Below, in pieces: positions 1-8,189 of a stretch of DNA of 14,957 nt. Position numbers and translations under genes: made by a program. Origin of the DNA: Anaeromyces robustus (lineage: Eukaryota; Neocallimastigomycota; Neocallimastigomycetes; Neocallimastigales; Neocallimastigaceae); NCBI GenBank assembly GCA_002104895.1, contig MCFG01000689.1, positions 1 through 14,957 on the forward strand. The letters run 5' to 3'. The notes beneath the pieces were generated by a model. That model was not told the DNA's origin, did not search any database, and saw only the letters and a program-made list of their open reading frames with translations. Position 1 is the stretch's first letter. Every line of letters begins with the position of its first letter.

Positions 1-432
1 TTAGAAAAAAATCATATAATATTTATATATTCTAACCCTCTTCAATTTATAATATTTTTTATATTCTAACCATCACTTTATACCATATATTTTTATATTC
101 TTTAATAATATTTGCCTTTTTTTTTTTTTTTTTTTGATGTTTTTTTTTTTTCATTAACTTTTTATTATTTATTTATACATTTTTATATTCTGACATCTTC
201 TTTTGTTTTATTTTTATAATTATATTATAATTATTAATACTATTTAATTAATTTTTAATAATAATTTACTGTATTTTTTTATATTATATCATAATCGTAA
301 AAAAAAAAAACTTTAAAGTTTATTATTAAAATTTTTTATAATAAAGCTACTTAATTATTATAAAATATTTTGTTTTATTTATTTAATAGATTAAATATTT
401 AGAAAATATTAAAAAATTTTTATTTCAATTAG
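1..432. other. A/T-rich gene-free stretch
   Basis: No coding pattern is visible on either strand. The stretch holds a 19-T run at 117-135, a 12-T run at 140-151, and several loosely spaced copies of the short motif TTTATATTCT (near 24, 58, 90 and 180), two of them followed by AAC. An ankyrin pseudogene begins immediately downstream. No promoter can be assigned with confidence at this base composition. Confidence 0.6.
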
Positions 433-1372
433 AATTTAATCAATATAGAAAATGAAAAATTAAATGAGTTTAGTAATGTTAAAAATAGTATTAAAATTGT
501 ATTAGAAAATGAAAATGAATCAATTTTAAAATATTTAATTGATAATGATGTTAATATTAATTTTAAATATGAATATGAGGCAATTACTGATTATGAATAT
601 GGTATTTATGATGAAAATCTTTGTGATGATAAAAAATGTAATACAAAATTAGAAATTAAAACACACTTGATTACTTTATTTGAAAAAGAAAATGAATCAT
701 GGATACAATATTTAATTGAATATGGTGCCAATGTTGATTGTTAATATGAATTGTATGACTTTAATTGCCATCTTGATTATGATGAATAACAATGTTGTGA
801 TTTTATAAATTGTAATTTAAAACTCCTTTAAGTATTTCATTCGAAAAAGGAAATGAATCTATGATAAAATACTTAATAGAACATGGTGCTAATATTAATA
901 TAGTGAAGAGAAAATAAAAAAAGTACCAAAATATAACTGTTAAAGATAAAAATAATTGTTATTTTAGTTTTGAATATGATAAAGAAAATATAAAAACATT
1001 TAATAATACTTATTCACTTTTTAAGTATTGCATGTAAAAATGGATTTGAATCATTAGAAAAATATTTAATTAATCAAGGTGTTAATGTTAATGGTATTAA
1101 TAATAATGTCGATAAACCTTTATTTTTTGCATATGAAAAGCAAAATGAAACAATTGTAAAAATTTTAATTGAGCATGGTGCTAATGTTAATGTCGAAGGT
1201 ATTAAGTTTGAAGAAATTTGTATATTATCAATTAAAAAAATATTAGTTGAGTATGGTGCAAATATTAATTGTTAAAATAATTTTTTTATCTTTATCTATT
1301 GTATATGAAAATCAAAAAGCAAAATGTACCCTTGATAAAATATTTAATTAAATTAGTAACAATATTATCAAC
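433..1372 (+). pseudogene. Ankyrin-repeat protein, degenerate
   Basis: Remnant of an ankyrin-repeat protein, a protein-interaction scaffold family that is strongly expanded in gut fungi. Four to five repeat units are recognisable from the signature (E)NES-(I/M)-x-K/Q-YLIE-x-GANVN. 433-741 is open in one frame (GANVDC then TAA at 742-744). The next unit (ENESMIKYLIEHGANIN-like) lies in another frame at about 840-914. 1021-1272 returns to the first frame with GFESLEKYLINQGVNVN, NETIVKILIEHGANVN and KKILVEYGANINC. An extra T in the T5 run near 1018-1022 explains the last frame change. TAA stops occur at 742, 787 and 915. A further decayed unit (LIKYLI) follows at about 1310-1350 in another frame. 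No start methionine is present and the N-terminus is missing. The family call is secure; the exact limits are not. Confidence 0.85.
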
Positions 1373-1827
1373 TTCAAATGTATATAAAATTTTAACCAAA
1401 AATAATATTTTTAATAATGTATTAATCATCTTTAAATATTTCATATTTATTTTATATTTTTATATTATATTATACATAACTTATATATATTATTTTTTTA
1501 AGAATTGATTAAAAAATATATGGAAAAATATAATAATTTACTTACATGGCTTTTATTATTTAAACTATGTTATTACAATAAAAATTAATATAAAAAATAA
1601 ATGATATTTACATTGGTTTTATATTAATAAATTTCTAAAGTGACAAATATATAAATATTTATATTTATATGAAATATAATTATTAAATAAATCAACTTAT
1701 TATTTGTAATTCTTTGAATAATTTGTTATTGTAGTGGTTAATTTATTATTTTTATGATAGTGTAATGAATAACCCATAATTCAAGAAAATTTTTGGGATT
1801 AACATTTAGATAATTTTTTTTATTTAT
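1373..1827. other. A/T-rich gene-free stretch
   Basis: A short open frame runs to 1508, but it is low-complexity I/Y/F/N sequence typical of random A/T-rich DNA and continues the decayed ankyrin tail. From 1509 to 1827 I see no family signature, RNA gene or long repeat. Confidence 0.5.
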
Positions 1828-2103
1828 TTATTTATGATCTACATATTTATTTATTTCCTCAGATAGTTCGATGGATAAAACTCTATCCTAGGGGATTTTG
1901 GTTAAAAAATCGGCTAGTTTAATGAAGTACGGAAAAGAAAGTTAATTTGAACTTTTATAAGGATGTTTAATTAAATGTTCCCCATTATCGAAATACAGCT
2001 CTTCCAATGCTAAAGTTCCACCAAGAAGGAATGAAGGTAATTTATGGTTGAGAAATTTTTTATGTTCTAAAGAAAAGTTGTTGTTGTTAAGTAAAGAATA
2101 ATT
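1828..2103 (-). pseudogene. Unrecognised coding remnant with two internal stops
   Basis: A 92-codon minus-strand frame bounded by TGA (2104-2106) and TAA (1828-1830), broken only by TAA at 1942-1944 and TAG at 1888-1890. It clearly differs from its surroundings: G+C is higher than in the flanks, and the amino-acid content is balanced, with segments such as LPSFLLGGTLALEELYFDN, HLIKHPYKSSN, FPYFIKLADFLTKIP and DRVLSIELSEEI. Both stops sit where a CAA or CAG glutamine one transition away would fit, which suggests C-to-T decay of a formerly intact exon. I do not recognise the family. A retroelement gag or a lineage-specific protein are possibilities without direct support. No credible start codon lies at the upstream end, so this is probably an internal or C-terminal piece. 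Confidence 0.5.
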
Positions 2104-3521
2104 TCATATTTTTTTAAAAAATTTATTTAAAACAACAACGTAAATGAATAATTCATATGATAGTTAAATTGAGATGATATTTAATATCAAAAAAAAAAAA
2201 AAACAAATATTTATTTTATAACTATAAATAATATTTAAAAGATATTTTTTTTAGAATAAGGAAAAGAATATCCTTCTTAGTGATTTATTTACATTAATAT
2301 TTTAATAATACATTTAAATTCAGTAAATTAAAGATTAAAAAATAAATAAATATATATATATATATAAAAGAAAAAAATCAAAGATATAATAAATTTCTAA
2401 ATAATATAATATAAAAAACAAAGAAATAATATCTATAAGAAGATAGTGTGATTTATAATAAATAATTATTATAATTCTTACCCAAATAACAAATAAAAAA
2501 AGACTTTAATATTGTACGAATTAAAAAAAATTAATATCTTTTTATTAAATATATTTTCCAGATTTTTCGTTTTTTTTTTTTCTTTTTTTTTTCTTTTTTT
2601 TTTTTTTTTTAGATTTTAATACAAATTTCAAAAAATGTTCACTCATTATTCTAAGATTAAAAAATAATAAATACAAAAAAATATTTATTATTACTTAGAA
2701 CAATGATTTTAAAAAATGTAACAATGGTAAAAAATATAATATATTAATGATTAATTAATATATTATATTTTTATTTTGTTTAGGATGCCAATTATTTTTT
2801 ATTGTTTAATAATAATTATATAATTATTAAATATTTTTATAACAAAAATTGTTATTGAAAAATTTTTAATTAATATATTCTAATTAAATAGAATTATTAA
2901 ATAGTTTTATTAAATAATTATATTAAATACTTTTATTATATATATATTAAATAAAAATATTTAATAAATATTAATAAATAGTATATGTAATTATACAAGA
3001 TTTAACTTATGTTATAATATTTTAATAGAAAATATTTATATTTTAATAAAATATTACTAGCATAATTATAAATAAAAAATAAATTAACGATATATTTCCA
3101 CTATATGAATCTTTAATATTTTTTTTAGTATAAAGGAAGAGAATACACTTCCATGTTTTTTTTATTTATTATAAATAGTTAATACATTTAGATTTAGTAC
3201 ATAAATAAAAATAGATTAAAATAAAAAAATACTATCTAAAAAATCTATAACATAAATTTAATATAAAGAATATGAATCTTTAATACAAATAAAAATAATA
3301 ATTCTCTTTAAATATCAATAATATTGTACTATTAGTTTATATTATTAATGAAATTATTATCTAAAATTGGATATTCCATTTAGTCTTATCAATTTTTTAG
3401 ACTTAATATGTTAATAAATTTTTTTTGATTTATAACCAAAAGTTTCAATAAAAATGTATATTTTAATGAAAATAGTTATATTATTTATGATATAGTCAAA
3501 TTATCATAATTAATGATTATG
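2104..3521. other. Gene-free A/T-rich region with simple repeats
   Basis: No protein-family signature is visible on either strand. Contents are a poly-A run near 2190-2204, a (TA)n run at about 2350-2366, T-rich tracts at about 2571-2610, and a perfect 19-bp hairpin at 2730-2772. About 90 bases near 2242-2330 and 3110-3200 resemble each other loosely (shared ATATTTTTTTTAG followed by an ATAA/GGAA/AGAATA pattern, then TAATACATTTA with ATTCAGTA-like sequence) and may be an old diverged repeat. Confidence 0.5.
2730..2772. repeat. Perfect 19-bp inverted repeat, 5-nt loop
   Basis: The left arm, 2730-2748 (AAAAATATAATATATTAAT), is the exact reverse complement of the right arm, 2754-2772, around the loop GATTA. 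Arms this long with a 5-base loop are unlikely by chance even at this A/T content. It has the same architecture as the hairpin at 4411-4453. A folded-back transposon end or a slippage-derived palindrome are both possible; there is no T-run and G/C-stem context to make it a terminator. Confidence 0.7.
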
Positions 3522-3526
3522 ATAAT
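3500..3526. repeat. 11-bp hairpin at left border of duplicated segment
   Basis: ATTATCATAAT (3500-3510) and ATTATGATAAT (3516-3526) are perfect reverse complements around TAATG. The right arm overlaps the point (about 3522) where similarity to the second copy of the duplicated segment begins. The core TTATCATAAT/ATTATGATAA recurs in the hairpin at 4462-4495 just beyond the other border. Confidence 0.65.
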
Positions 3527-3661
3527 TTATTTGAATGATTATTAACATTAACACGGTTATTATAAGTTCAAAGGAAGCTTTCTTCCTGAAACTAAGTATT
3601 TTATAGATAATAATTAAGATATATCTCTTCTTAATTTTTTTATTTTAAAAGTAAATGAAGG

Positions 3662-3719
3662 AGAAATATTAAAGAAAAAAAATAAATTAATAAATATTAA
3701 TTTATTTTTTAATATTTCT
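3662..3719. repeat. Nested inverted repeat within copy 1
   Basis: The outer stem is AGAAATATTAAA (3662-3673) with TTTAATATTTCT (3708-3719). The inner stem is AATAAATTAAT (3681-3691) with ATTAATTTATT (3696-3706) around AAAT. In the second copy of the duplicated segment the left inner arm is the site where a 120-bp (TAAA)n array has grown, while the outer arms remain. Confidence 0.6.
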
Positions 3720-3830
3720 GATAAAATAATAAACCTTGATTTATAATAAGGAATAATAATATCGCATAAAAACAATAAAATAAATAAAATAATAAAAAAT
3801 TTATTTATAAAAATAAAATAAAAATAAGAA

Positions 3831-3882
3831 TAAAAATAAAAATAAAAATAAAAATAAAAATAAAAATAAAAAAAAAAAAAAA
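3831..3882. repeat. (TAAAAA)6 microsatellite plus poly-A
   Basis: Six TAAAAA units (3831-3866) are followed by a 15-A run at 3868-3882. The orthologous place in copy 2 carries a different and much larger array, (TAAAA)83 plus 35 A. Confidence 0.8.
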
Positions 3883-3933
3883 CTAATTTCTGAATAATAA
3901 TAATATAGTGTGATAAGAAATAGAAAAAACTAA

Positions 3934-4080
3934 TACTCGGAATGGATTAATTTAAGAAAGAAAAAAAAGGTGATTTTAGTCGTAGAAGTGAATACTAATA
4001 ATAATAATGCAGTAGCAGAAATAAATAGTGATGGATCATTATTAGATATAAGTGAAAAGAAGAAAAAGAAGAATAAATAA
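3934..4080 (+). pseudogene. Short C-terminal coding tail, unrecognised
   Basis: Forty-eight codons are open from after TAA at 3931 to a double stop at 4078-4083. The encoded residues look non-random (EWINLRKKKKVILVVEV, a run of Asn, then AVAEINSDGSLLDISE and a Lys-rich end), unlike the I/Y/F/N/K of noncoding DNA here. No start codon is present and the region upstream is microsatellite, so if real it is the 3' end of a truncated gene. In the second duplicated copy the same tail (about 7955-8099) is broken by extra A residues and by a one-base deletion that creates TAA, so copy 1 is the better preserved. It converges with the PLC remnant. Family unknown, and it may be a chance open frame. Confidence 0.3.
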
Positions 4081-4103
4081 TAATTTTATATAAATAATAA
4101 TAC

Positions 4104-4412
4104 TTATAGAAGTTCACAAGAAATATATTTATATTTATATTTATATTTATATTTATATTTATACGTAATTGACGATAGTAGTGATATTTTATTATAAAGG
4201 TATTTGAGGATCAAGGGTATGTTATAGTATGTGTAGTAGGTATAAGAAAAAAAATTATAAAAATATCTAATTCCATATAGTAATTGTTCTTTAATATTTA
4301 AATTTTGAGTTCTTGCATAGGGCTTCACTACTCTAGCATTAATACCATATGTTCCACTATCATGAGTACCAAGGGATATTAATTTGATTAATTTATAGAT
4401 CGCCTGATACAT
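4104..4412 (-). pseudogene. PI-PLC X-domain fragment, copy 1
   Basis: The N-terminal part of a phosphatidylinositol-specific phospholipase C-like X domain, a family of secreted or membrane-acting phosphodiesterases. The order is typical: KLISLGTHDSGTYG (the family signature with the first catalytic His), then ARTQNLNIKEQLLYGIRYF. After that the match fades. The stretch YYTYYNIP stands where the second catalytic His is expected (YTYHG-like in relatives), so that His appears to have become Tyr. The C-terminal half is lost; the frame ends in a Lys-Tyr repeat encoded by an (ATTTAT)n microsatellite (4124-4162) and a few further codons. The ATG at 4410-4412 is the duplication breakpoint, not a true start: the copy near 8424 shows that the original gene extended upstream. 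About 100 aa remain against roughly 300 for the family. Confidence 0.8.
4124..4162. repeat. (ATTTAT)n microsatellite in PLC fragment
   Basis: About six hexamer units, read as Lys-Tyr repeats on the minus strand. The equivalent array in copy 2 (8143-8188) is about one unit longer. Confidence 0.8.
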
Positions 4413-4453
4413 ATAAAATTAAAAAATTATTATTTAATTTTTTAATTTTATAT
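4411..4453. repeat. Perfect 19-bp hairpin at right border of copy 1
   Basis: ATATAAAATTAAAAAATTA (4411-4429) and its exact reverse complement (4435-4453) flank the loop TTATT. The first arm starts at the last bases shared with copy 2, so a long palindrome sits exactly on the duplication breakpoint. Confidence 0.75.
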
Positions 4454-4461
4454 ATTATTAA

Positions 4462-4495
4462 TATTTATCATAATTTTATTTAATTATGATAAATA
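4462..4495. repeat. 14-bp hairpin sharing the TTATCATAAT core
   Basis: The arms 4462-4475 and 4482-4495 are perfectly complementary around a 6-base loop. The core TTATCATAAT/ATTATGATAA is also present in the hairpin at 3500-3526 on the other side of the duplicated segment. Confidence 0.65.
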
Positions 4496-4778
4496 ATTAC
4501 AACTAGTTAAATTTTGCATTAAAATTTTTCCATTTATTTATTTATTTATTTATTTGTTCAAAATAATAAATATTTTAAATAATTAAAAAAAATGACATAA
4601 TAAAAATAAATTTAATTCTTAATTATCCTATAAAAATGAAAATATTTACTAAATTAATATTATAATAATATTATATAAATAATTATTTAATATTAATATA
4701 TTGATTTTAAAGTGATAATCGAAATTAAAATAATTATATTCATTCTATTCTTTGTTTTTTTGCTTCATTATTATCAAT
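4496..4778. other. A/T-rich spacer
   Basis: Noncoding. It contains a (TTTA)n tract near 4532-4555 and a 9-bp palindrome (TAATATTAT-A-ATAATATTA) near 4655-4673. Nothing else is recognised. Confidence 0.5.
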
Positions 4779-5198
4779 TTAAAAACCTTTTTCTTTACAA
4801 ATTTTATCAAAATCTTCAGGTTCAATATTAAATTTTGATTTTAATTCGTCAATGTTATATTCCTTATTATCAATTAAGGTTTTTAAATAATTTATATCTT
4901 CTATGGAAAATTTTGAAAATTTTATTATAGTATCAATACTATAATTATCTAAAATACCCATCATTACTACTTCAATAGATCTTAATTGAGCACCTTCCAT
5001 TTTACCTTCATTTTTACCTTCTATTTTACCTTTCTTTATACCATCTTTGAAATCATTATAAGCAGCTGATTTTATATCAGACCATTGTTTTGATAATTGT
5101 TCATAACTTTCACGAACATATTTATCTTTAGATAATTCATATAATGTTCCTCTAGCTTTTAAAAAATATGTTGGTGTTTTTTTAGTTCTAAAATAACC
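4779..5198 (-). pseudogene. Rpn-like PD-(D/E)XK nuclease, C-terminal fragment
   Basis: The C-terminal 140 codons of a recombination-promoting-nuclease (Rpn)/PD-(D/E)XK 'transposase'-type protein, common in bacteria and found in gut fungi, where bacterial transfer is a plausible source. Visible elements: GYFRTKKTPTYFLKARGTLYEL, a SYEQLSKQWSDIKSAAYNDF helix, the hallmark Gly/Lys/Glu linker with spaced G-K/E-G motifs (about residues 77-92), and a C-terminal helical segment with DNYSIDTIIKFS and LKSKFNIEPEDFDKICKEKGF-like sequence. The Met at 5000 is internal: the frame stays open 66 codons further to a TAG at 5199-5201. The nuclease core with the catalytic Asp and Glu-x-Lys is absent; upstream DNA is simple A/T. 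This is therefore a 5'-truncated gene without catalytic capacity. It lies head-to-head with the condensation-domain fragment about 180 bp away. Confidence 0.7.
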
Positions 5199-5379
5199 CT
5201 AGTTTTTTCTACTATTATAAAAAAAATATGTATAAAAGAATTTAAACTAATAATATATATAATATTAATATAGTAAAGATAGATTTTTTTTAGAAACATT
5301 ATATATATATAGATAATTATTTATTTAATTTATATAAAAAAATTATTTATAATATATGAAAACTTTAAGGTATATACAT

Positions 5380-5722
5380 ATGAATAATTCAATAAAAGTT
5401 GAAAAGTATAATAATTTAAACTTTAAAAAAATATATAAGACCTTATGATATTACAAAAGATTTATTAATAAGAGTAGGTATTATTGAATATTTGAATATA
5501 TTAATTGTGGATATAAATCATATTATTGGAGATGGATATTCCCATGGTATTTTAAGAAAAGAAATGTTTGATTTAATTAGAGGTGAAGAACTGAAAGAAC
5601 TACCAATACAATATAGTGATTATGCTATCAAATATGACGAAAAAATAAATTCTGAAAGAGTCTTAAATCAAATGAAATATTATGAAAATTTATTTAATAA
5701 AATAATCAATACTAATTATTGA
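5380..5722 (+). pseudogene. NRPS condensation-domain fragment
   Basis: Central part of a non-ribosomal peptide synthetase condensation (C) domain, which forms amide bonds between carrier-bound amino acids. An ATG at 5380 opens a frame encoding KVEKYNNLNFKKI, then a frameshift near 5431-5440 moves to the frame RPYDITKDLLIRV, ILIVDINHIIGDGYS and LKELPIQYSDYAIKYDE, ending in TGA at 5720-5722. The HHxxxDG active-site motif appears as NHIIGDG: the second (catalytic) His, the Asp and the Gly are kept, and the first His is Asn. Only about 100 of some 430-450 residues remain, and no adenylation or carrier domain follows, so it cannot act as a synthetase module. The TTG at 5492 is an internal Leu codon, not a start. 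Gut-fungal NRPS genes are thought to have a bacterial origin; this looks like a stray piece of one. Confidence 0.8.
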
Positions 5723-5870
5723 TTTCATTTAATCAAAAATGTAAAAAAAAATAAGAATAATAAATATTTTTATAAAAAGTTTATAATTTTGTATATTATT
5801 TATTATTATTTATTAAATATATATATTTATTATATAATTTAAAATAATTATAATATCAATGTATTATAAT

Positions 5871-5984
5871 AAAGAGAGCATTCATTACCCAATTCCTAAA
5901 GTTATTGGTAATTTAATAAATTTTGAGAAGTTGTAGATATTAATTTTTTAAATTAAATTTAAATAAAATTTTCATTATTTTATT

Positions 5985-6029
<45 letters not shown>

Positions 6030-6370
6030 TAATTATATTTATTCAAAAATATGAAAAATACTTTATATAAATTAATATTTAGTTTATTATTATAAAATAT
6101 ATATATATTTTATTTAAAATATTTTGAATAGAAATATATTACAATGTAGAGACTTGTCAGTTAATAAATTACTACTTTTCCTGAAGAAATTGGTAATATA
6201 ATTAATATTTAACAATATTAATTATATTATTTATTAATGATTATTTTTTTAATATGAAAATAATAATAAATATAAATAAATAAAAAATATTAAAAAGTAA
6301 TAATACTCTAATAATAATATTTTAGGTTACAATTAAATGTACAATCATTTTTATAGTAATATATGATAAT
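5871..6370 (+). pseudogene. Leucine-rich-repeat protein, heavily decayed
   Basis: Scattered plant-type LRR signatures in different frames. 5883-5933 reads YPIPKVIGNLINFEKL followed by TAG, matching the (I)PxEIGNLxNLxxL consensus. 6147-6209 contains RDLSVNKLL and, after a frameshift, FPEEIGNIINI followed by TAA. A weaker piece near 6324-6355 reads LGYN, stop, MYNHFYSNI, resembling the NxFxGxIP part of a repeat. LRRs mediate protein binding, often in secreted or surface proteins. Between the first two units lies about 200 bp of A/T-rich sequence including a 36-A run (5987-6022), which could be an insertion or a decayed intron. No start, signal peptide or complete repeat block is left. The family call rests on two good motifs; the extent is uncertain. 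Confidence 0.6.
5987..6022. repeat. 36-base poly-A tract
   Basis: An uninterrupted A run between two LRR pieces. It could mark the 3' end of a retroposed sequence or be a simple expansion; no target-site duplication was recognised around it. Confidence 0.8.
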
Positions 6371-6605
6371 ATTAATTTTTAATTAAAAATTCAGACTATA
6401 AATAATAAATAAATAATAAATAAATAAGCCATAATAATGAATCATAATAATATATTTTATTATTTATATTATTTATATTATTTATTTATTAATTATACTT
6501 AATCCATTATTTATATTTTATTAATTATATTGTTCTATAGTATATATTCAATAATATTACTATTAACACCAGAACCAAGACTTAGAAAATAAATGAAGAT
6601 TCTAA

Positions 6606-6960
6606 AACATAGATGATGCAAGATTATTAAATATTACTCAAGATAAAATTAAATAAATCATAAAAAATAAAGGGAATATATTGGATGTAATATAGAAGTA
6701 AGAAGAATTGATAACTGAATTTCAAATTTCATTCAAAGTATGATAAATATAAAAATAGCTTTTTATCTTCAAATGATGTAAAAAAAAAATAAATTATTAA
6801 AAGACAATATTGTAACCTTTATAATTTATTTCGCAATATCAACTATTACAATTAATTTTTGACAACGGAAATATTGGATTACTAGATTCTATTCTTTAAT
6901 AAAAAGGAAAAATCTATATTTTAAGAAAAGTAAAAATATTGCATGTGGAGAATATTATTT
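6606..6960 (+). pseudogene. Unrecognised coding remnant, possibly related to ankyrin-type families
   Basis: Successive short open pieces have clearly protein-like composition. In one frame there is NIDDARLLNITQDKIK (TAA at 6654), then IIKNKGNILDVI and EELITEFQISFKV. After a one-base shift comes DKYKNSFLSSNDVKKK, and later, in another frame, LLQLIFDNGNIGLLDSIL and GKIYILRKVKILHVENIIYL. Stops (TAA, TAG) interrupt at sites where Lys, Glu or Gln would fit. The LLxLIFxxGNxxLLDxIL segment has a helix-turn-helix-repeat flavour reminiscent of the non-canonical N-termini of long ankyrin proteins, but no canonical repeat is present and I do not assign a family. It ends at T-rich simple sequence before copy 2 of the duplicated segment. 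Confidence 0.4.
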
Positions 6961-7251
6961 ATTTATTTTTTTTATTTATTATTTTTTTATTTTTAATTTT
7001 TTATTTTTATATTTTTTATTTTTATATTTTTTTATTTTTTATATTTAAACTCTTTCACACAATTATTCCTATCATTTCTATTAATTCCATGGTTTGAAAA
7101 CACTATAATTTATTTAAATGATTATTAACATTAACACGGTTATTATAAGTTCAAAGGAAGCTTTTTTCCTGAAACTAAGTATTTTATAGATAATAATATA
7201 GATATATCTTTTCTTAATTTTTTTATTTTAAAAGTAAATGAAGGAGAAATA

Positions 7252-7372
<121 letters not shown>

Positions 7373-7450
7373 TATTAATTTATTTTTTAATATTTCTGAT
7401 AAAATAATAAACCTTGATTTATAATAAAGAATAATAATATCGCATAAAAA

Positions 7451-7865
7451 TAAAATAAAATAAAATAAAATAAAATAAAATAAAATAAAATAAAATAAAA
7501 TAAAATAAAATAAAATAAAATAAAATAAAATAAAATAAAATAAAATAAAATAAAATAAAATAAAATAAAATAAAATAAAATAAAATAAAATAAAATAAAA
7601 TAAAATAAAATAAAATAAAATAAAATAAAATAAAATAAAATAAAATAAAATAAAATAAAATAAAATAAAATAAAATAAAATAAAATAAAATAAAATAAAA
7701 TAAAATAAAATAAAATAAAATAAAATAAAATAAAATAAAATAAAATAAAATAAAATAAAATAAAATAAAATAAAATAAAATAAAATAAAATAAAATAAAA
7801 TAAAATAAAATAAAATAAAATAAAATAAAATAAAATAAAATAAAATAAAATAAAATAAAATAAAA

Positions 7866-7902
<37 letters not shown>
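7451..7902. repeat. (TAAAA)83 microsatellite followed by 35-A run
   Basis: Eighty-three perfect pentamers (7451-7865), one short irregular step, then A35 (7868-7902). The matching site in copy 1 has mixed A/T sequence with (TAAAAA)6, so both length and unit differ between the copies. No interruptions are seen in the pentamer array, which suggests recent expansion. The assembled copy number may not be exact. Confidence 0.9.
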
Positions 7903-7904
<2 letters not shown>

Positions 7905-8142
7905 AATTTCTGAATAATAATATAGAGTGATAAGAAATAGATAAAACTAATACTCGGAATGGATTAATTTAAGAAAGAAAAAAAAAAGGTGATTTTAGTC
8001 ATAGAAGTGAATACTAATAATAATAATGCAGTAGCAGAATAAATAGTGATGGATCATTATTAGATATAAGTGAAAATAAGAAAAAGAAGAATAAATAATA
8101 ATTTTATATAAATAAATAATACTTATAGAAGTTCACAAGAAA

Positions 8143-8188
8143 TATATTTATATTTATATTTATATTTATATTTATATTTATATTTATA
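8143..8188. repeat. (ATTTAT)n microsatellite, copy 2
   Basis: About seven and a half hexamers in the decayed 3' part of the PLC pseudogene, equivalent to 4124-4162. Confidence 0.8.
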
Positions 8189-8189
8189 C

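Larger units (their letters stand above)
3522..4412. repeat. Duplicated segment, copy 1 (891 bp)
   Basis: This segment is repeated in direct orientation at 7105-8426 with only a few substitutions per 100 bp by eye. It contains a pre-hairpin block (3539-3660), a nested hairpin (3662-3719), A-rich microsatellites (3780-3882), a short plus-strand coding tail (3934-4080), an (ATTTAT)n array (4124-4162) and the truncated PLC X-domain pseudogene. The right border falls within the ATG-containing GATACAT at 4406-4412, after which copy 2 continues into the PLC N-terminus but copy 1 runs into a long hairpin. Copy 2 is therefore the more complete version of the gene, and copy 1 looks like a partial duplicate. 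Confidence 0.85.

Noticed and set aside
22-70. Telomeric repeat (TTCTAACCCTC contains AACCCT)
   Set aside because: Only one such string occurs, and the neighbouring motif copies do not keep the CCCTAA unit.
1299-1508. Independent 69-aa membrane protein
   Set aside because: It begins at a TTG, is almost entirely I/Y/F/N/K, and overlaps the decayed tail of the ankyrin pseudogene (LIKYLI). It is composition-driven.
1861-1990. tRNA or structured RNA in the G+C-elevated stretch
   Set aside because: There is no cloverleaf or acceptor stem; only a 5-bp GATAG/CTATC stem is present. The minus-strand coding remnant explains the composition better.
5492-5722. Complete small protein starting at TTG 5492
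   Set aside because: Condensation-domain similarity continues upstream in the same frame to about 5438 and then in another frame to 5380, so the TTG is an internal Leu codon.
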